DNA of 64,000 nucleotides. Source: Ferrovibrio sp041906005. GTDB lineage: Bacteria; Pseudomonadota; Alphaproteobacteria; Ferrovibrionales; Ferrovibrionaceae. The notes beneath the pieces were generated by a model. That model was not told the origin of the DNA. It did not search any database and was given only the letters and a program-made list of their open reading frames with translations. Both the position numbers and the translations under genes were made by a program. Numbering within the stretch: position 1 is the stretch's first letter; each line of letters begins with the position of its first letter. The stretch spans positions 62,001-126,000 of the forward strand of contig NZ_JAYRJY010000001.1 in NCBI RefSeq assembly GCF_041906005.1, given 5' to 3'. Positions 8,198-16,140 of this stretch are shown here, piece by piece.

Positions 8198-8752
8198 TCA
8201 GGCCTCGTGCCAGAGCAGGCGTCCTTCGAAGGGCCGCACCGCCACCAGCCGCGCGCCATCGCCGGCCCAGTTCATGGCGAAGTTCTGCGCCTCGAGCTGC
8301 GCCAGCCCCCAGGTAACGAGCCGTACCTGGCGCCGGCCGCTCAGCGCTGTGGCCGTCGAGGCCAGACCTGCGAAGGGCATCTCTTTCGACGGGCCTTCCA
8401 GCTTGATGAAATAGCCCAGCGCGCCGACGGTGGGATATCCGGCCTCGGCGACGAAATTCGCGGTCACATCGGCCAGCGCCCGCTCCTGCCCCAGCAGATT
8501 GGCGCGTTCGCGTTGCAGGCCCTCGATGTGATCGTCCATGTCGGCGACCAGCACGCGCAGGCGCTCCTGCTCGCGCCGGCATTCGCCGTGACGGGTTTCC
8601 AACTGCACCGGCGACATGCCGTTGATGCTGCGCAGGTCGCCCGCGTCATGGAGATAATAGGCCATGCGCTCGATATGCGGTGCCAGACCGCCAGCAGCCA
8701 GCAGCAGCAGCAGGGCGGGAATCACCAGGATAAAGGCATCGGTCAGCGTCAT
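8198..8752 (-). CDS. Membrane-anchored coiled-coil protein, cassette copy 1, first gene
   Basis: Unrecognised protein of 184 residues and first gene of the duplicated cassette. It starts with a membrane helix (AFILVIPALLLLLAAGG), continues with a coiled coil (about residues 45-95) and ends in a domain with GYFIKLEGPSKEMPFAG, GRRQVRLVTWGL and VRPFEGRL, matching the gene at 6954-7511. It lies 70 bp past the rpsI terminator on the same strand, so it probably has its own promoter in 8753-8824. Paralogy is read by eye from shared motifs. Confidence 0.75.
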   Translation of the reverse strand: MTLTDAFILVIPALLLLLAAGGLAPHIERMAYYLHDAGDLRSINGMSPVQLETRHGECRREQERLRVLVADMDDHIEGLQRERANLLGQERALADVTANFVAEAGYPTVGALGYFIKLEGPSKEMPFAGLASTATALSGRRQVRLVTWGLAQLEAQNFAMNWAGDGARLVAVRPFEGRLLWHEA

Positions 8753-8824
8753 GATGTCAGGATACAGGGCGGAGAACAGGGAAATTCCACAGCGAGAATC
8801 CGCCCGGTATCGTTAACCGGGCGT

Positions 8825-8855
8825 AAAAAAGGGGCCGGGATTGTGTCCCGGCCCC
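8825..8855 (-). terminator. Rho-independent terminator of rplM-rpsI
   Basis: GGGGCCGGGA at 8831-8840 and TCCCGGCCCC at 8846-8855 form a perfect 10-bp stem with a five-base loop. On the minus strand the stem is followed by six T residues (8825-8830). It lies 31 bases past the rpsI stop. A second small stem, CCGGACC/GGTCCGG (8864-8870 with 8874-8880), sits between the stop and this terminator. Confidence 0.92.
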
Positions 8856-8886
8856 GTTCTGCACCGGACCGTCGGTCCGGGAATTT

Positions 8887-9375
8887 TTAACGCTTCGAGA
8901 ACTGGAAGCTGCGGCGGGCCTTCGGCTTGCCGTACTTCTTGCGCTCGACCACGCGCGGATCGCGGGTCAGGAAGCCCTGGGCCTTCAGGGCCGGGCGCAG
9001 GCCCGGCTCGAAATAGGTCAGGGCCTTCGAGATGCCATGGCGCAGCGCACCGGCCTGGCCCGACAGGCCGCCGCCGACGACGGTGGCCATGATGTCGAAC
9101 TGGCCGACCCGGTTGGTGACCACAAGCGGCTGCTGCAGCAGCATGCGCAGCACCGGACGGGCGAAGTAGTCGTTGCTTTCCTTGCCGTTCACGGTGAACT
9201 TGCCCGAACCGGGCTTGATCCACACGCGGGCAACCGCATCCTTGCGCTTGCCGGTGGCGTAGGCACGACCGAACTTGTCGAGCTTGCGCTCTTCACCAGT
9301 GGCCTTGGCGGCCACGGCAGCCTTGGCGGCGGCGTCGGCCTTGCTCAAATCGGCGAGTGTACGTCCCTCGGCCAT
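8887..9375 (-). CDS. rpsI: 30S ribosomal protein S9
   Basis: Small-subunit protein whose C-terminal tail reaches the P-site tRNA. It has 162 residues, longer than the roughly 130 of E. coli because of a basic/alanine-rich N-terminal extension that is common in Alphaproteobacteria. Family hallmarks are GRAYATGKRKDAVARVW, the GGGLSGQAGALRHGI core and the basic end KYGKPKARRSFQFSKR. It follows rplM by 2 bp in the classic rplM-rpsI operon and is followed by a strong terminator. Confidence 0.98.
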   Translation of the reverse strand: MAEGRTLADLSKADAAAKAAVAAKATGEERKLDKFGRAYATGKRKDAVARVWIKPGSGKFTVNGKESNDYFARPVLRMLLQQPLVVTNRVGQFDIMATVVGGGLSGQAGALRHGISKALTYFEPGLRPALKAQGFLTRDPRVVERKKYGKPKARRSFQFSKR

Positions 9376-9377
9376 GA

Positions 9378-9845
9378 TCAGTCGTTCCTCTTGTTCTTCG
9401 GATTGAGCGCGGCGACATCCAGCTTCACCGGCTGCTGTGCCTCATGCGGATGCGTCGGGCCCTTGTAGACCTTGAGCTTGGTGAGCTGACGGCGAGCCAG
9501 CGGGCTCTCCTTCGGCAGCATGCGCTCGACGGCCTTCATTATGACGCGCTCGGGGAAACGGCCGGACAGGCTCTCGCCCACCGAACGGCCCTTGATGCCG
9601 CCCGGATGGCCGGTATGCCAGTAGAATACCTTCTGCTGTTCCTTGCGGCCGGTGACGCGCACCTTCTCGGCGTTGATCACCACGACATGATCGCCGGTAT
9701 CGGCGTTCGGCGTGAAAATCGCCTTGTGCTTGCCGCGCAGACGCATGGCGATGAGCGACGCGAGGCGGCCCAGAACCAGGCCATCGGCGTCGATCAGCAC
9801 CCACTTCTTGTCCACTTCGGACTCTTTGGCGTTGTAGGTCTTCAT
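9378..9845 (-). CDS. rplM: 50S ribosomal protein L13
   Basis: Large-subunit assembly protein, 155 residues, of standard length. Typical sequences are KKWVLIDADGLVLGRLAS near the N-terminus, GDHVVVINAEKV, YWHTGHPGGIK and RMLPKESPLAR. The start is preceded by AGGAAG. It is first in the rplM-rpsI operon; the promoter is expected in the AT-rich spacer 9846-10071, which shows no other gene. Confidence 0.98.
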   Translation of the reverse strand: MKTYNAKESEVDKKWVLIDADGLVLGRLASLIAMRLRGKHKAIFTPNADTGDHVVVINAEKVRVTGRKEQQKVFYWHTGHPGGIKGRSVGESLSGRFPERVIMKAVERMLPKESPLARRQLTKLKVYKGPTHPHEAQQPVKLDVAALNPKNKRND

Positions 9846-10071
9846 CGGACTTCCTAACGGGTAGAAATAACCGCCGGCGGACCGGCGATCGGATCGGCGC
9901 GCACTATGGCGATTTCTGGCGCGCTGTCAAACCCTTTCCACCCATATAAATCAATAGTTTATATTGCGGTATTATATTACCGCCACATCATTGCAATAAA
10001 ATCAACCACTTATCTAAAATTCAGGCCTGCCCTTGGCTGCGCAATCTGCATTTTCTGCCGTCCGGCCGGTA

Positions 10072-10488
10072 TTATCGCGCCGGCGGGATGGCGTAGGTCA
10101 GCACCGAATGGGCCACCGGCTCGTCCACCCCGGCGGAAAAAAGCCCGATCTCGATGATCGCCAGCGACTTGCCCAGCTTGAGCATGCTGGCCTCGGCCAA
10201 CAGATCGCCCGGGCCAGGCTTGCGCATGAAATTGATGTTCAGATTGGTGGTGACGGCCAGCGCCACCGGACCGATGAGGCCCAGCAGCAGCAGATAGGCC
10301 GCGCAATCGGCCAGAGTCATCATGGTGGGGCCCGACACCGTGCCGCCGGGGCGCAACTGAGCTTCGCCGATCGGCATGGCCATGCGCAGGGTCATGCCGT
10401 CCCAATGCTCGATTCGCATCCGCAGCGGCGCCATCTGCGGAAATTCACGGTCCAAAAAGGCGGCCAGTTCGGCCTTGTCCATTTTCAT
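10072..10488 (-). CDS. PaaI-family hotdog thioesterase
   Basis: Acyl-CoA thioesterase-like hotdog protein of 138 residues. The fold is marked by the RPGGTVSGPTMMTLADCAAYL segment (the helix that replaces HGG...D in other hotdogs) and the strand ALAVTTNLNINFMRKPGPGDLLAEA. The substrate is unknown. ATG 10488 was chosen because upstream in-frame sequence lacks family similarity and would run across the tRNA-Asn gene on the other strand. It lies upstream of rplM on the same strand, with a 226-bp gap. Confidence 0.85.
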   Translation of the reverse strand: MKMDKAELAAFLDREFPQMAPLRMRIEHWDGMTLRMAMPIGEAQLRPGGTVSGPTMMTLADCAAYLLLLGLIGPVALAVTTNLNINFMRKPGPGDLLAEASMLKLGKSLAIIEIGLFSAGVDEPVAHSVLTYAIPPAR

Positions 10489-10610
10489 GCTGCGGGCTCC
10501 TCCCCTCTCCCGCTTAGCATTGGCGCAAGACACGGAAAAGGGCCGTGAAATTTTTGAACACGAGGTCTTGCGGTCGGGGGCCCGGGTCGCTAGTTTGCGC
10601 GCCGCACTGA

Positions 10611-10685
10611 TCCCAGGTAGCTCAGTGGTAGAGCAGGCGGCTGTTAACCGCCCGGTCGGGGGTTCGAATCCCTCCCTGGGAGCCA
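10611..10685 (+). tRNA. tRNA-Asn (anticodon GTT), CCA encoded
   Basis: Cloverleaf read by hand. The acceptor stem is TCCCAGG (10611-10617) with CCTGGGA (10675-10681). The D-arm contains AGCTCAGTGGTAGAGC. The anticodon stem GGCGG/CCGCC encloses CTGTTAA, with GTT at 10643-10645. The T-arm is GGGGGTTCGAATCCCTC. Discriminator G is followed by a genomic CCA at 10683-10685. It lies alone between the thioesterase and universal stress protein genes. Confidence 0.97.
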
Positions 10686-10860
10686 TTCTTTCAAAATGGC
10701 TCACTGTTGTGCTTCAACTCCGATAAGTCCGATCTTGCCCTGTGACAGCGGTTCGGTCCATTCACCGGATCGCGCGATCGGCACCGCATCTGACGGTTGC
10801 GTCAATCGCACCCGATACAGAAAAGAAAACGCTTTCCACCGAGACAGGCGTCCTGCCGAT

Positions 10861-10898
10861 CCAGTAAATTTTCTGGCACGGCAAAAACCTGGTTTTTG
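10861..10898. promoter_or_regulatory. Two adjacent palindromes upstream of the universal stress gene
   Basis: CCAGTAAATTTTCTGG (10861-10876) is a 16-bp palindrome with one mismatched pair. CAAAAACC-T-GGTTTTTG (10882-10898) is a perfect 8-bp inverted repeat around one base. Both lie 18-55 bp before the start at 10916, where an operator would sit. The binding protein is unknown; neither matches the Fnr or Crp consensus. Confidence 0.35.
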
Positions 10899-10915
10899 GC
10901 TTTGGGGAAATCGCA

Positions 10916-11362
10916 ATGTTCCGGTCAATTCTTGTTCCAATCGATCTTGCCCATCCCTCAAGTTGGGAGCCGGTGCTACCCGAGGCCATCGCATTGGCCC
11001 GTCAGAATGCCGCAACCCTGACAGTGACCACTGTGGTCCGGGAAACAAGTTCGTTTTTTGAAAGCCGATATCTCGCCTTCCAGATGGAGGAAGCCGTAGC
11101 CGGGGCCCGCCGGGCTTTGGCCGCGATTGTCACACCTCTCGCGACGCAGGACCTGCCCATCCGTCAGGCCGTACGACTGGGAAATATTGGCGGCGAGATC
11201 CTTGCCGAAGCCGGCGAGTGCGGCGCCGACCTCATTGTCATGGCCTCGCATCGGCCGGAGATGAAGGACTATCTGATCGGACCAAATGCAGCCTATGTCG
11301 CGCGGCACGCGACCTGTTCGGTCCTGGTGCTTCGCCCACCGGCCCAGGCAGCGGCCGGCTGA
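10916..11362 (+). CDS. Universal stress protein (UspA family)
   Basis: Cytoplasmic Usp domain of 148 residues. The N-terminal strand MFRSILVPIDLAH and the C-terminal nucleotide-binding loop VMASHRPEMKDYLIGPNAAYVARHATCSVLVLR fit the ATP-binding G-2x-G-9x-G(S/T) layout only loosely: the usual GSVA is replaced by GPNA. The GEILAEAGECGADLIVMASH core is typical. It ends 12 bp before the P-type ATPase start and is probably co-transcribed with it, a pairing seen in stress or low-oxygen loci. Confidence 0.88.
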   Translation: MFRSILVPIDLAHPSSWEPVLPEAIALARQNAATLTVTTVVRETSSFFESRYLAFQMEEAVAGARRALAAIVTPLATQDLPIRQAVRLGNIGGEILAEAGECGADLIVMASHRPEMKDYLIGPNAAYVARHATCSVLVLRPPAQAAAG

Positions 11363-11374
11363 CGCCACCGCTTG

Positions 11375-13855
11375 ATGCACCGCGCCCTGCCTGACGACCG
11401 GCTGGCCGCTTGCGGCAGAACTGGTCTTACCAGTATCGACGCTGCCGCTCGGCTCAAGCAGTTTGGCGAGAATATCGTCATCGAATCCGGCCGACATGGA
11501 TTGGCCGTGCTTGCTGCCGATACGGCACGCGATCCGATGTTGTGGTTCCTGGTCGTCTCATCGCTGCTGTTCTTCTTCCTGGGCGATCATTTTGAAGCTG
11601 TCATCCTTGCTGTCGCCATCCTGCCCTTGCTGGGTATGGACGCTTTTCTGCACCTTCGCACGCAGGCCTCCAGCGAAAGTCTACACGGCCATATAGCCGA
11701 TCATTGCCGGGTATGGCGCGATGAGCGCGACCAGATGGTACGAACAGCTTCCCTTGTCCCCGGCGATCTGGTGCTGCTTCAGGCGGGTGACAGCATCCCG
11801 GCCGATGGCCTGTTCGCAAGCGGAAGCAACATACAGATTGATGAATCGGCGCTGACCGGCGAAGCCTGGCCAGTGGCGAAAAAAACGCTTCCTGCCATTC
11901 TTGCCCTAAAAGGCGGTCATGGCATAGATGACGCCCATTGGGGCAAGGCCGGCACGCGGCTGCTCACCGGCGAGGCGCATCTGCTGGTGACTTTCACAGG
12001 CACGGCAACAATGTACGGGGAAATCGTCAGGCTTGCCCGGATCGGCAGCCATGCCCATACACCGCTGCAACAGGCGATCTCGAAACTGGTTGGCGTGTTG
12101 CTGGTGGCGGCCCTGGGGCTTTGCCTGCTGCTGGCGGCAGTCCGCTGGATGCAGGGCTTTGGTTTGGTCGATGCCCTTACCAGTGCGATGACACTCGCAA
12201 TCGCCGCCTTGCCAGAAGAGTTCCCGGTCGTTTTCTCCTTCTTCCTTGGCGCCGGCATCTATCGTATGGCGCGACGGAACGCGTTGGTGCGCAGGGCCGT
12301 GGTGGTCGAAAGCATCGGGCGAACCACGGTGATTTGCAGCGATAAAACTGGCACGCTCACCGAAGGACGACTTCGCCTGACCGCCGCTCTGCCCGCGCAG
12401 CAGAATGGCGTGACAGAGCCACGGCTAACCGCCCTGGCGGCGCTGGCAAGCCGGTCAGAGAGCGGCGACCCCCTGGACGTCGCCATACTTGCAGCTTCGG
12501 CAACGCCGACGGAAATCAGGGTCCACAGCATCCCTTTCACGGAGGACCGGCGCCGGGAAACGGCTTTCTGCCGGGACGAAGCAGGACGGATTTTTGCCGT
12601 TACCAAAGGCGCGCCGGAGACCGTGATCGGCATGTGCCACGCGGACGCATCACTGGATATGAGCCACTGGCTGCGCATTATCGCGGGTCAGGCGGCTTTG
12701 GCGCATAAGGTGATCGCCGTTGCCGTGGCCAGGGTATCAGAAGGCATGGCTGGCGACGGCATCGCATCCGGCCAGATCTCGGATGCCAATCTGCCCTTCC
12801 GCTTTGCCGGCTTGCTGGCTTTCGAGGATCCATTGCGTCAGGGCGCCGCCGCCGCCGTGTCGGCCGCGCGTGCAGCAGGAATTCGCGTGATCATGGTCAC
12901 GGGAGACCATCCGCAAACGGCCTTGGCGATAGCCGAACGGCTTGGCCTTGGCAAGCGACTGGTCGCCGCAGACAGCGACCCGACCTGGTTGACGCAGGAT
13001 GTTGATATCGTTGCTCGCGCTGTTCCTGCACAAAAGCTTGATCTGGTTCGCCACCTTCAACAGCGGGGCGAGGTCGTCGCTGTTACAGGAGATGGCGTCA
13101 ACGATGTGCCCGCCCTGCAGGCCGCAGACACCGGCATTGCGATGGGACAGCGCGGCACACAAAGCGCCCGGGAAATCGCATCGATCGTACTTCTGGATGA
13201 CAACTTCCGCAGCATCGTCTCTGCGATTGCCGAAGGACAACAGCTGTTTCGCAATTTGCGTGCCTGTTTTGCGTGGCTCATAGCGGTCCACATCCCATTT
13301 GTGGTGACCGCCGCCCTTATCCCGCTGTTGGGATATCCGCTTCTCTACTTGCCGGTCCATATTGTCTGGCTTGAACTCATAATCCATCCAACGGCGATGC
13401 TGGCCTTCCAATTACCGGCACCGGATGGCACCGATGGCATGGCGGGGCTGAAAAAGCTTGGGGCACCAAGACGCGAGGCATTCTTCACGCCCCGGCAATG
13501 GCTCGCCATCAGCGGAGGCGGATTTCTCATCACCGCTCTTGTGTTCGGTGCCTATGCGGCCGCTCTGGCGGCGGGCCATGACGCCGGATATGCCCGGAGC
13601 ATCAGCCTCGTGCTGCTCGTTCTGGGCAGCGTTGCCTGCGCCGCGATCCTTAGCGCTTTTGCGACGCAGGCAATGCGGGTGATCGCTGTGGCTGTTGCCA
13701 TCTCCACGCTGGCGATAGTGTTGACGCCAGCGTTTGCGCAATCTCTGCACCTTGCTGTGTTGCACATAGACGACCTGCTTTTGACGATTGGTGCGGCGCT
13801 AGCCTCGAGCCTGCCGGCCTTCCTGATCCGCAGAACCCTGATCGCCGCCAACTAG
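11375..13855 (+). CDS. P-type ATPase, cation transporter of unknown ion
   Basis: Membrane ion pump of 826 residues. The phosphorylated Asp323 lies in SDKTGTLTEG, the M4 motif is P280-E-E-F-P284 as in P2-type pumps, and the hinge is TGDGVNDVPAL (T571 on). The actuator loop reads TGEA (T161-A164), keeping the catalytic Glu but with Ala where TGES is usual. M6 reads VWLELIIHPTAMLAF, so the usual N...D Ca2+ ligands are missing and the ion is unclear. Transmembrane helices occur near residues 50-85, 225-300 and at the C-terminus. ATG 11375 directly follows a possible TTG at 11372. Confidence 0.88.
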   Translation: MHRALPDDRLAACGRTGLTSIDAAARLKQFGENIVIESGRHGLAVLAADTARDPMLWFLVVSSLLFFFLGDHFEAVILAVAILPLLGMDAFLHLRTQASSESLHGHIADHCRVWRDERDQMVRTASLVPGDLVLLQAGDSIPADGLFASGSNIQIDESALTGEAWPVAKKTLPAILALKGGHGIDDAHWGKAGTRLLTGEAHLLVTFTGTATMYGEIVRLARIGSHAHTPLQQAISKLVGVLLVAALGLCLLLAAVRWMQGFGLVDALTSAMTLAIAALPEEFPVVFSFFLGAGIYRMARRNALVRRAVVVESIGRTTVICSDKTGTLTEGRLRLTAALPAQQNGVTEPRLTALAALASRSESGDPLDVAILAASATPTEIRVHSIPFTEDRRRETAFCRDEAGRIFAVTKGAPETVIGMCHADASLDMSHWLRIIAGQAALAHKVIAVAVARVSEGMAGDGIASGQISDANLPFRFAGLLAFEDPLRQGAAAAVSAARAAGIRVIMVTGDHPQTALAIAERLGLGKRLVAADSDPTWLTQDVDIVARAVPAQKLDLVRHLQQRGEVVAVTGDGVNDVPALQAADTGIAMGQRGTQSAREIASIVLLDDNFRSIVSAIAEGQQLFRNLRACFAWLIAVHIPFVVTAALIPLLGYPLLYLPVHIVWLELIIHPTAMLAFQLPAPDGTDGMAGLKKLGAPRREAFFTPRQWLAISGGGFLITALVFGAYAAALAAGHDAGYARSISLVLLVLGSVACAAILSAFATQAMRVIAVAVAISTLAIVLTPAFAQSLHLAVLHIDDLLLTIGAALASSLPAFLIRRTLIAAN

Positions 13856-13992
13856 GCAAACCTCACCGCTGTTGGCAGACTGGCTATCATCCGGACCGAC
13901 GGCCCCTTCATCGAGAACAATCGCTTTGGAGAGCAATGTATCCACCGCGATGCGGCCGGCGTTCGTGCCAGCCGCATCATCGGTTCAGATAT

Positions 13993-14217
13993 TCACGCCC
14001 TCACCAATCCCTGTACGATGCGCCGCGCCACCGGCGCGACCACCAGCACGACTGGGAAAGCCACCAGCCATGACGGCAACCAGGCCGATACCCACAAGCC
14101 GGCAAACCCGTCAACCAATCCGGCGGTGCGCAACGTGGCAATGCCCGAGACGATGAACGACATCAGGGCAGACAGCACGAAGCCGAAGACAACGGGTGCA
14201 AATCGGGGAGAGATCAT
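13993..14217 (-). CDS. DUF2798 small membrane protein
   Basis: Small inner-membrane protein of 74 residues with two predicted helices (FAPVVFGFVLSALMSFIVSG and WLPSWLVAFPVVLVVAPVAR). The order PRFAP..FGF..S..MS..VSGIATLR followed by W...WL..W.VAFP...V.AP is that of DUF2798. It is 31 bp downstream of the DUF2938 gene on the same strand and probably shares the MerR-controlled promoter at 14788-14818. Function is unknown. Confidence 0.8.
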   Translation of the reverse strand: MISPRFAPVVFGFVLSALMSFIVSGIATLRTAGLVDGFAGLWVSAWLPSWLVAFPVVLVVAPVARRIVQGLVRA

Positions 14218-14248
14218 CTGTGTTTTCCTTTCAGGTTTGAGAAGCCGT

Positions 14249-14743
14249 TCACAGCATCGCCGTCAGCCGGGCGGCGATGAAGAGTCCGGTGCCGAACACC
14301 AGATGGGTGATCAGGCTGCGCAGGCGCGACGCCGTCGGGTCGGGCATGCGCGATGAAGCGATGCCCATGCCGAAGGCCGGTTGCATCACCAGGAATGGCG
14401 CGGCCACGGTGACCAGTCCGGTCAGCAGGGCGGGCATGATCGTGGGCTCCTGTAGCCAGCCGGTGCCGAACACCGCAACAAGGCCAGCGGCAAACATGAT
14501 GCCGATGGCGTAATGTGCGGCCCAGCCGATTACGGCCTCTCCCGTCACCGGCGGCGCCTTGCCGATGCCGGCATGGCGAAACTCCCCGCGCGGCAGATGT
14601 CCGAGCCAGCGGCCCACCATCCGGTAATCCAGCCCGGTCACGCCATAGACGCGCCGGAGCACAAGGCCCCACAGATCCATCGCCAGCGTGGCGCCAGCGC
14701 CGACGACGACAATACGCAACATAACCTCTGACATTTCATTCAC
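14249..14743 (-). CDS. DUF2938 membrane protein
   Basis: Integral membrane protein of 164 residues with four likely helices. DUF2938 features are GAGATLAMDLWGLVLRR near the start, WLGHLPRGEFRH, VTGEAVIGWAAHYAIGIMFA and APFLVMQPAFGMGIASSR. No function is established for the family. It is the first gene after the divergent MerR-type promoter. A start three codons later (14734) is also possible. Confidence 0.82.
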   Translation of the reverse strand: MNEMSEVMLRIVVVGAGATLAMDLWGLVLRRVYGVTGLDYRMVGRWLGHLPRGEFRHAGIGKAPPVTGEAVIGWAAHYAIGIMFAAGLVAVFGTGWLQEPTIMPALLTGLVTVAAPFLVMQPAFGMGIASSRMPDPTASRLRSLITHLVFGTGLFIAARLTAML

Positions 14744-14787
14744 CTTTTGCGGTTCGGTCCGGGCTTGCTTCAGCCGGGAATGGCGCT

Positions 14788-14818
14788 ACCCTACAAATTC
14801 AAGTTCACTTGAGGTCAA
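14788..14818 (-). promoter_or_regulatory. MerR-type promoter with 19-bp spacer and SoxR-like palindrome
   Basis: On the minus strand TTGACC (14813-14818) and TAGGGT (14788-14793) are separated by exactly 19 bp, the over-long spacer characteristic of MerR-family activated promoters. The spacer contains the perfect dyad TCAAGT-TC-ACTTGA (14799-14812), close to the SoxR box CCTCAAGTTAACTTGAGG. It reads toward the DUF2938-DUF2798 pair and abuts the start of the divergent merR gene at 14821, so the same site could control both. Confidence 0.72.
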
Positions 14819-14820
14819 GC

Positions 14821-15264
14821 ATGCAATTGCTCGATATCGCCGAAGTTGCGCAGCGTTCCGGCCTGCCCGCCTCCGCCCTGCGCTTTTACGAGGAAAAGGG
14901 CCTGATCGTTTCGGTCGGCCGGCGCGGCCTGCGGCGCCTGTTCGAGCCGAATGTGCTGGAGCGGCTGGCCCTGATCGCCCTGGGCCGCACGGCCGGCTTC
15001 AGTCTGGAAGACATCGCCGCGATGTTCGGCCCCAATGGCAGGGTAAACATCCGGCGCGAGACACTAAACGCCAAGGCCGACGAACTGGACCGCACCATCC
15101 GGCACCTGGCCGCGATGCGGGACGGCCTGCGCCATGCCGCCGTGTGCAAGGCGCCCAGCCACATGGAATGCCCCAGTTTCCGCCGGCTGGTCCGGGTAGC
15201 CGGTGCCGGGCGACTTACCGCACCCGACAAGGGCAAACCGAACCGACGCCCCCACAAAACATAG
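14821..15264 (+). CDS. MerR-family regulator, SoxR-like but with a reduced cysteine set
   Basis: Regulator of 147 residues with an N-terminal MerR helix-turn-helix (DIAEVAQRSGLPASALRFYE, residues 5-24) and wing (GRRGLRRLFEP), a dimerisation helix (about 77-108) and a ligand segment with Cys109 and Cys117 (VCKAPSHMECP). Aligned by eye with E. coli SoxR, which has four cysteines for its [2Fe-2S] cluster, only two positions are kept, so a normal SoxR cluster is unlikely. ATG 14821 was chosen over an in-frame TTG at 14809 that would lie inside the operator. Confidence 0.85.
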   Translation: MQLLDIAEVAQRSGLPASALRFYEEKGLIVSVGRRGLRRLFEPNVLERLALIALGRTAGFSLEDIAAMFGPNGRVNIRRETLNAKADELDRTIRHLAAMRDGLRHAAVCKAPSHMECPSFRRLVRVAGAGRLTAPDKGKPNRRPHKT

Positions 15265-15343
15265 GGGCAGAAGGGCATAGCGGCATTGTAGCGTTACATC
15301 TCTGTGCTTGCCTTTATGCAGCGGGCCCGACCAGATTTATGTC

Positions 15344-15970
15344 ATGCTGAACGAGATCAACCTGCCTCTCATCCTGCTGGCCGCGCTGATGGCAACATCC
15401 AGCCCCGGCCCGGCCACCGTCACCATCGCCGGCACATCGATGAAAGCCGGCCGCAGATATGGCCTCGCCGTCGCCACCGGGATCAGCACCGGATCGCTGA
15501 TGTGGTCGACGGCCGCCGCCTTCGGCCTCGGTGCGGTGATGCTCGCCAATGCCTGGGTGTTCGAGCTGCTGCGCTATTGCGGCGCCGGCTATCTGGTCTT
15601 CCTGGCCGTGAAATCGGCGAAGTCGGCTTTGACGCCGGGCGAGATTCAGCCCAGAGGTCTGGCGAACCCGACCTGGAAACGCGCTTATGCCGCCGGGTTG
15701 GGCCTGCATCTGACCAATCCGAAAGCGATCCTGTTCTTCGGTTCGCTCTATGCCGTGGGCGTGCCGGCCCATGCCGCGCCATCGACGCTGCTGGTCATCA
15801 TCACCGCCGTGGCGGTCCAGAGCGCCCTGGTTTTCCATGGCTATGCCCTGCTGTTTTCCAGCCCGCCGGTGGCGCGCGGCTATATGCGCCTGCGCCGCTG
15901 GTTCGAGGCGACCTTCGCCCTGGCCTTTGGTTATGCCGGCGTGAAGCTGCTGACCACCCGCCTGCAGTGA
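15344..15970 (+). CDS. LysE/RhtB-family amino-acid exporter
   Basis: Inner-membrane exporter of 208 residues with about six helices. The LysE signature is present near the N-terminus: SSPGPATVTIAGTSMKAGRR, then GLAVATGISTGSLMW. The later conserved segment is HLTNPKAILFFGSLYAVGV. The family exports amino acids or related metabolites; the substrate cannot be read from sequence. ATG 15344 was preferred over 15308 because it opens directly into the first membrane segment. Confidence 0.88.
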   Translation: MLNEINLPLILLAALMATSSPGPATVTIAGTSMKAGRRYGLAVATGISTGSLMWSTAAAFGLGAVMLANAWVFELLRYCGAGYLVFLAVKSAKSALTPGEIQPRGLANPTWKRAYAAGLGLHLTNPKAILFFGSLYAVGVPAHAAPSTLLVIITAVAVQSALVFHGYALLFSSPPVARGYMRLRRWFEATFALAFGYAGVKLLTTRLQ

Positions 15971-16140
15971 TCAAATATAGTCTTTTATAAACAATAAGTT
16001 ATGTCTTGAAAATCGCTGCGCATCATGCATCGGCCCCGTTTTCATTAAATCCGCCGCTTTCTCCGAAAGTCATGCCGTCTACACGTTCCGGTTTGTCAAA
16101 CTATCGGTTATTATGCGCGTGACACGGGAGACGGACCCCA

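Noticed and set aside
10489..10704. N-terminal extension of the thioesterase across tRNA-Asn
   Set aside because: The extension would be antisense to a well-formed tRNA and lacks similarity to hotdog proteins; ATG 10488 is sufficient.
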